Assembly (NCBI RefSeq): GCF_001278075.1
Contig: NZ_CP011340.1
Location: 1,550,001-1,614,000 of the forward strand
Length of the DNA stretch: 64,000 nt
Direction of reading: 5' to 3'
Source of the DNA: Streptomyces pristinaespiralis
Lineage (GTDB): Bacteria > Actinomycetota > Actinomycetes > Streptomycetales > Streptomycetaceae
How positions within the stretch are numbered: the stretch's first letter is position 1; every line of letters begins with the position of its first letter. The notes under the pieces are model-generated. The model had not been told where the DNA came from. It saw only the letters and a program-made list of their open reading frames with translations, and did not search any database. A program made the position numbers and the translations under genes. Shown one piece after another: positions 60,748-64,000 of this stretch.

Positions 60748-62061
60748 TCAGCCTCGAAGGTGTCCGGCCACGCGCAGTGCGTGGACGACGTCGCGCTCCC
60801 TGGCCGGCGAGACGTCCCGGGCGGCGTCGAGCAGCATCGGCACCAGCCGTGCGGGGTCCAGTACGGCGCAGGCGGCGGTGTCCGCGGCGGAGCGGACCTG
60901 CACGAACGCGGCCAGCAACGCACGGGCCCTGTCTGGCGTGCCCGCCTCCTCGAGCGTGAGGACGGCGTCCGCGATCTCGTCGGCGGAGCGGAAGCTGCCC
61001 TGGCGCAGCAACTGACCGCCGTCGTCACGCCGGCCCGCCGCGACGAGCGCCTCCGCGGCGGCGGCGAGCCGCAGGGCCGGCTGCGACGCCACCTCCCAGA
61101 GCAGGGTGGCCCAGTCCGCCGCCGCGCCGGAGCGGTTCAGCTCGTCGGCGAGCGCCGGCAGCCAGGCCGCCGGGCGCGCGGCGGCCTCGCAGATCAGGGC
61201 GTGCGCGTCGCCGCCACGGCCCTCCGCGCGGAGCCGGCCGAGCGCGGCGACGGTGTCCCTGGCGGCGCGGTACGCACCCTCGGGCACGGGCGGCGCCTCC
61301 GGGACGGCTTCGGTCGCGGCACCGCCGTAGCGGGCGCCGCGCGGCACGTCTTCCGCGACCGGCAGCAGGGGCACGGCGACGGCCTCCTCCCCCGCGTCCT
61401 CCATGCCGGCGAACCGCGCCCCGCCGCGGGCTCGGCGCTTCTTTCCCGCGCCCCGCCTCTTCCCCTCGGCCTGCGGGGCCCGGGGCGGCTGCCGCTCCTC
61501 GGACCGCGACACGGCGCCGGCGGACTCCACGGGCCGGCGCTCCGGATCGTGCGCGGGCCCGGGACCGTTGGGGGCGAAGGCCCCCAGCCGGGCGTCCAGT
61601 TCGGCGAGGCGGCGCACCGCCCGGGTGTGGTCGTCCCTGGTCCATGCCAGCTCGTGGGTGAGGCGTTCCGCCTCCGCCGAGCCCTGTGCGCACCCGGGCA
61701 GCAGCCGGAGCAGTTCCTCGGCCCGGCTCTGTGCGCGCAGACGCTCCCCGCGCATGAACTCGGCCCGCTCCTCGAGCCGTTCGCGGCCGCCCGGCAGCCG
61801 GTCGTGCGCGGCGGCGGCCGCCGCGTGCAGCGCGGCCGCCCGCGCGGACTCCGCGGCGTCCGACACCGGCAGATCGTGCAGCAGGGACTCGACCACGTCC
61901 CACGGCGGGATCTCGCTGCCGTCCAGACAGGCCCGCACACCCTCCGGGTCACGCCGCTGGAAGATCGCGTACCAGCCCCCGGCCGGGTCGAGCCGCTCCA
62001 CCAGCTGCCCGAAGTACCGCGCGAACATCCCGATTTCCGCCGGGAGTTGATGCACCGTCAT
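60748..62061 (-). CDS. Conserved hypothetical protein, 437 aa
   Basis: Not recognised as a named family. The N-terminal ~110 residues are folded-looking (Gln-Leu-Pro-Ala-Glu-Ile-Gly-Met-Phe-Ala-Arg-Tyr-Phe). A helical Arg/Glu/Ala-rich region with coiled-coil character (about 75-165) follows, then a basic low-complexity stretch (~175-220, with Lys-Arg-Arg-Gly-Ala-Gly-Lys-Lys-Arg-Arg). The C-terminal ~160 residues are helical repeats reminiscent of TPR/HEAT scaffolds. There is no signal peptide or membrane helix. I chose the ATG at 62061. A scaffolding or nucleic-acid-associated role is conceivable but unsupported. Confidence 0.7.
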   Translation of the reverse strand: MTVHQLPAEIGMFARYFGQLVERLDPAGGWYAIFQRRDPEGVRACLDGSEIPPWDVVESLLHDLPVSDAAESARAAALHAAAAAAHDRLPGGRERLEERAEFMRGERLRAQSRAEELLRLLPGCAQGSAEAERLTHELAWTRDDHTRAVRRLAELDARLGAFAPNGPGPAHDPERRPVESAGAVSRSEERQPPRAPQAEGKRRGAGKKRRARGGARFAGMEDAGEEAVAVPLLPVAEDVPRGARYGGAATEAVPEAPPVPEGAYRAARDTVAALGRLRAEGRGGDAHALICEAAARPAAWLPALADELNRSGAAADWATLLWEVASQPALRLAAAAEALVAAGRRDDGGQLLRQGSFRSADEIADAVLTLEEAGTPDRARALLAAFVQVRSAADTAACAVLDPARLVPMLLDAARDVSPARERDVVHALRVAGHLRG

Positions 62062-62157
62062 CGCCGCCCCTGCCCCACTGCCGAATGGAGCCCTCCGCTC
62101 CGAGGGCACCGCAGGCATTCGACCGCAGGGGTGTTACAGGGCTGCTACGGCGCCTTT

Positions 62158-62538
62158 TCAGAACGTGACCGCGATACCGGTGTGCGGGCGCTTGCCCAGC
62201 CGCACGATCATCGCCGGCCAGTCGACGGCCCAGAACTGCCAGGTGTACTTGCGCGACAGGAGCCGGCGGACCGCACCCAGTTCGGCCCCGGCCAGGAGCC
62301 TGGCGGTGCCCTCCGCGGTGGGGGCGCCCTCCTCGACCTTGCCGCGCACGTCGCAGACGGTGACGACGACCCGGCTGTCGTTGCGCAGGCGCTTGACCTT
62401 CCACGAGTCCGTGCGGGTCCACAGGAACAACTCACCGCCGTCCACCGCGAACCACACGGGTGTGGCCACTCCGGTCCCGTTCTTGCGGAACGTGGTGACA
62501 CTGACGTACCTGGCGCTGGCGAACATCTCGGCACTCAC
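62158..62538 (-). CDS. PPOX-class F420-dependent oxidoreductase
   Basis: A 126-residue split-barrel flavin/F420-binding protein of the pyridoxamine-5'-phosphate-oxidase-like superfamily. It has Tyr-Val-Ser-Val-Thr-Thr-Phe-Arg-Lys-Asn-Gly near the N-terminus and Val-Ala-Thr-Pro-Val-Trp-Phe, matching the actinobacterial F420H2-dependent group (Rv-type deazaflavin-dependent PPOX proteins). The length is normal. The start is a GTG at 62538; an internal ATG four codons in is possible. It probably reduces a small molecule; the substrate is unknown. It lies 30 bp after the XRE gene in the same direction. Confidence 0.85.
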   Translation of the reverse strand: MSAEMFASARYVSVTTFRKNGTGVATPVWFAVDGGELFLWTRTDSWKVKRLRNDSRVVVTVCDVRGKVEEGAPTAEGTARLLAGAELGAVRRLLSRKYTWQFWAVDWPAMIVRLGKRPHTGIAVTF

Positions 62539-62568
62539 GCCCGCGAGACTACGCCCCCTGCCGCGGGC

Positions 62569-62853
62569 TCAGGCCACCGCCTCCGGAACCGGCAGCGGCT
62601 CCGCCATCGGGACAGGGGCGCAGCGGACGGCGATCTCGTCCATGGACAGTCCGAGCGCCGCGGCCAGCGCGGCGACGGTGAAGAACGCCGGGGTCGGGGC
62701 CCGCCCTGTCTCGATCTTGCGCAGCGTCTCGGGGGAGAGTCCGGCGACGGCGGCCACCTCGACCATGCTGCGGTCGCCGCGCGCCTGGCGGAGCAGTTGG
62801 CCGAGCTGTTCGCCGCGTTCACGCTCTTCGGCGGTGAGAGGGGTGCGCACCAT
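62569..62853 (-). CDS. XRE-family HTH regulator
   Basis: A 94-residue regulator with one Cro/C1-type helix-turn-helix (about 15-70). It has Leu-Gly-Gln-Leu-Leu-Arg-Gln-Ala-Arg-Gly and Ala-Gly-Leu-Ser-Pro-Glu-Thr-Leu-Arg-Lys-Ile-Glu-Thr-Gly, then a short C-terminal tail. It is divergent from a decayed methionine aminopeptidase gene 69 bp away. The intervening sequence contains repeated CCGGTATTCA motifs, presumably its own operators. Confidence 0.9.
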   Translation of the reverse strand: MVRTPLTAEERERGEQLGQLLRQARGDRSMVEVAAVAGLSPETLRKIETGRAPTPAFFTVAALAAALGLSMDEIAVRCAPVPMAEPLPVPEAVA

Positions 62854-62868
62854 GCGCCCATTCTAATG

Positions 62869-62899
62869 CCGGTATTCATATCCCGGTATTCAAATACCG
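62869..62899. promoter_or_regulatory. Tandem CCGGTATTCA repeats and palindrome between XRE and map
   Basis: CCGGTATTCA occurs at 62869-62878 and again at 62883-62892 (14-bp period). The second copy forms an inverted repeat, CGGTATT-CA-AATACCG, at 62884-62899. Low G+C and position between divergent genes suggest operators for the XRE protein. Confidence 0.65.
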
Positions 62900-62922
62900 C
62901 CTCGGCGCGCAGGGTCGGCGTC

Positions 62923-63779
62923 ATGGTGGAGATCAGGACCGATACGTCGATCGGGGCGGTGCGCGAGGCGGGCCGCATCGTCGCCCGGGCGCTCGGCGCC
63001 GCCCAGGAGGCCGCCGCGGCGGGCGTGCGCCCGCGTCACCTGGACGAAGCCGCCCTTGCGGTGCTCGAGGCCGCCGACGCCACGTCCCGGACCGGGCGCC
63101 GGTGCCGTTCCCGCCGTGCTGTGCGTGGCCGTCGACGACGCGGTCGTCCACGGCACGCCGGGGCGACGACCGGCTCCGTGACGGGGACCTGGTCAGCATC
63201 GACGGTGGCGCCGTCCTGGACGGCCGGGTGGGCGACGCGGCCGTCACTCCACCGTGAGCCTTGCGCGTCCCGAGGACCAGCGGCTGATCCGCACGGCGGA
63301 GGGGCGCTCGACGCGGGCACCGCCGCCGTCGTCGGCAACCGCGTGGGCGACACGGCCGTCAGCTCCACCGCGGGCCCTGCGCGTCCCGAGGACCAGCGGC
63401 TGATCCGCACGGCGGAGGGGCGCTCGACGCGGGCATCGCCGCCGTCGTCGGCAACCGCGTGGGCGACACCGCCTGCGCCGTCGGCCGTGTGTGCCGCGCG
63501 GCGGGCCACGGCGTCCCGGACGGCTTCGGGGGGCCACGGCGTGGGCCGGAGTATGCACGACGGCCTGGGCGTGCCGAACGAGGGGCCCGGCAGGGGCATG
63601 CCACCGCGGCACGGCATGGTGCTCGCGATCGAGCCGCTGGTGATCGCCGGCGGCCGGGACGGCACGTACACCGCCCGGGACGGCCGGCCGGTGCGGACGG
63701 CGGACGGCAGCCGCGCCTCCCACGCCGGCACACGGTCGCGATCACGGACGGTGGTCCCCGGATCCTCACGGCGCCGTGA
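62923..63779 (+). pseudogene. map: Decayed type I methionine aminopeptidase
   Basis: Fragments of one MetAP are spread over all three forward frames. The N-terminus (from the ATG at 62923, Gly-Arg-Ile-Val-Ala-Arg-Ala-Leu) is in frame 1, and Val-Leu-Cys-Val-Ala-Val-Asp-Asp-Ala-Val-Val-His-Gly is in frame 2. Asp-Leu-Val-Ser-Ile-Asp-Gly-Gly is in frame 3, ending in a stop near 63254. After an internal duplication come Arg-Val-Gly-Asp-Thr-Ala, Gly-Gly-His-Gly-Val-Gly-Arg, Glu-Pro-Leu-Val-Ile-Ala-Gly and His-Thr-Val-Ala-Ile-Thr-Asp, with further frame changes. At least five frame changes and a missing stretch near 63090 rule out a functional enzyme. Sequencing error cannot explain the duplication. 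Confidence 0.8.
63228..63458. repeat. 116-bp tandem duplication inside the map pseudogene
   Basis: Copy A spans 63228-63342 and copy B 63343-63458, and the sequence continues into the unique part at 63459. I count five substitutions and one 1-nt indel between copies, about 95% identity. The period is not a multiple of three, so the duplication itself shifts frame. Both copies share the same frame lesion after Thr-Ala-Glu-Gly. Confidence 0.85.
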
Positions 63780-63796
63780 CCGTCCCCGACGCCAGG

Positions 63797-63824
63797 GGCC
63801 CGCGGCCGACGGGCCCCGCGGGCC
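63797..63824. terminator. Hairpin between map pseudogene and right-edge gene
   Basis: GGCCCGCGG (63797-63805) pairs perfectly with CCGCGGGCC (63816-63824) across a 10-nt loop. It lies 17 bp after the pseudogene's end and directly beside the stop of the convergent gene at 63826. Confidence 0.65.
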
Positions 63825-63825
63825 G

Positions 63826-64000
63826 TCAGCCTCCGCCGGTGAACCGCCGGGCCAGTTCCTCGCCGAGCTTCTCGGCCGCCGCCCGGCTCTCGATCGGTGA
63901 CACCTTCGAGTCCTTGAAGACGATGTAGGTGACTCCGGAGGGAACTCCGCCCTTTGCCGGGTCCGGGTCGATCCCGAGCGCCTCGGCCGCCGCGTAGGAC
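63826..64000 (-). CDS. C-terminal part of an unidentified protein, cut by window edge
   Basis: Only the last ~58 codons are in the window, ending at a TGA at 63828-63826. Visible residues include Ser-Tyr-Ala-Ala-Ala-Glu-Ala-Leu-Gly, Val-Thr-Tyr-Ile-Val-Phe-Lys-Asp-Ser-Lys-Val and a C-terminal Glu-Glu-Leu-Ala-Arg-Arg-Phe-Thr-Gly-Gly-Gly. The reading frame is uninterrupted and flanked by a terminator hairpin, which supports a real gene. I do not recognise the family from this fragment. Confidence 0.65.
   Translation of the reverse strand, partial: SYAAAEALGIDPDPAKGGVPSGVTYIVFKDSKVSPIESRAAAEKLGEELARRFTGGG

Noticed and set aside
60760..63900. A 1046-codon + strand open frame over several genes
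   Set aside because: It is antisense to the 437-residue hypothetical, PPOX and XRE genes, then merges with the map pseudogene. Only the last part contains recognisable MetAP fragments.

Overview
The window is high-G+C actinobacterial DNA. Gene density, frequent GTG starts, ATGA/GTGA stop-start overlaps, a LAETG sortase motif and the gene families present all point to Streptomyces or a close relative. It reads as chromosomal core or near-core DNA. I saw no rRNA, tRNA, CRISPR array, phage module or insertion sequence.

Layout. 1-8690: a radical SAM protein cut by the window edge, a GNAT acetyltransferase, a small hypothetical gene, a beta-carbonic anhydrase/SulP transporter operon, an OmpR-type two-component system, a HAD phosphatase and a HEAT-repeat protein. 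9031-18286: an ethylmalonyl-CoA pathway cluster, consisting of a double-headed 3-hydroxybutyryl-CoA dehydrogenase, a TetR regulator, crotonyl-CoA carboxylase/reductase (ccr), ethylmalonyl-CoA mutase, a malyl/methylmalyl-CoA lyase, mesaconyl-CoA hydratase and methylsuccinyl-CoA dehydrogenase. It makes glyoxylate, propionyl-CoA and the ethylmalonyl-CoA extender unit from acetyl-CoA. 18456-19959: phosphatidylserine decarboxylase and synthase. 20118-26404: a LuxR-type regulator and a five-gene branched-chain-amino-acid-type ABC transporter operon.

26405-27021 holds a degenerate tandem repeat and hairpins. 27022-35396: glycerate kinase, Nudix, an orphan VapB-like antitoxin, a sirtuin, an alkylation-repair pair (Ogt and Ada-AlkA fusion), a macrodomain protein coupled to an M48 protease, and an FAD oxidoreductase. 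35484-39423: a nucleotidyltransferase, an inositol-monophosphatase-family enzyme and a gamma-glutamyltransferase-like enzyme. 39590-44417: a group of three exported proteins: a sortase-anchored DUF1996 protein, an exported aromatic-amino-acid-lyase homologue with an altered MIO motif, and an M15 peptidase.

44482-53481 is rich in regulators: a FUSC-MarR operon, a NarL-type two-component system, an AhpD-like/methyltransferase pair, and an amidase-TetR operon divergent from an SDR across a perfect 18-bp palindrome. 53542-54492 is an AbiEii-like nucleotidyltransferase. 54446-60589 (minus strand) is a pyrimidine-degradation operon: beta-ureidopropionase, aminotransferase, dihydropyrimidinase, LLM/F420-type oxidoreductase and NCS1 permease. 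No dihydropyrimidine dehydrogenase gene is present, so the LLM protein is a candidate for the missing reductase. The right end carries a conserved hypothetical gene, an F420-type PPOX protein, an XRE regulator with tandem operators, a decayed methionine aminopeptidase gene with an internal 116-bp duplication, and a gene cut by the window edge.

The items I would follow first are the pyrimidine operon, the exported MIO-lyase homologue, the ccr promoter palindromes and the broken methionine aminopeptidase.
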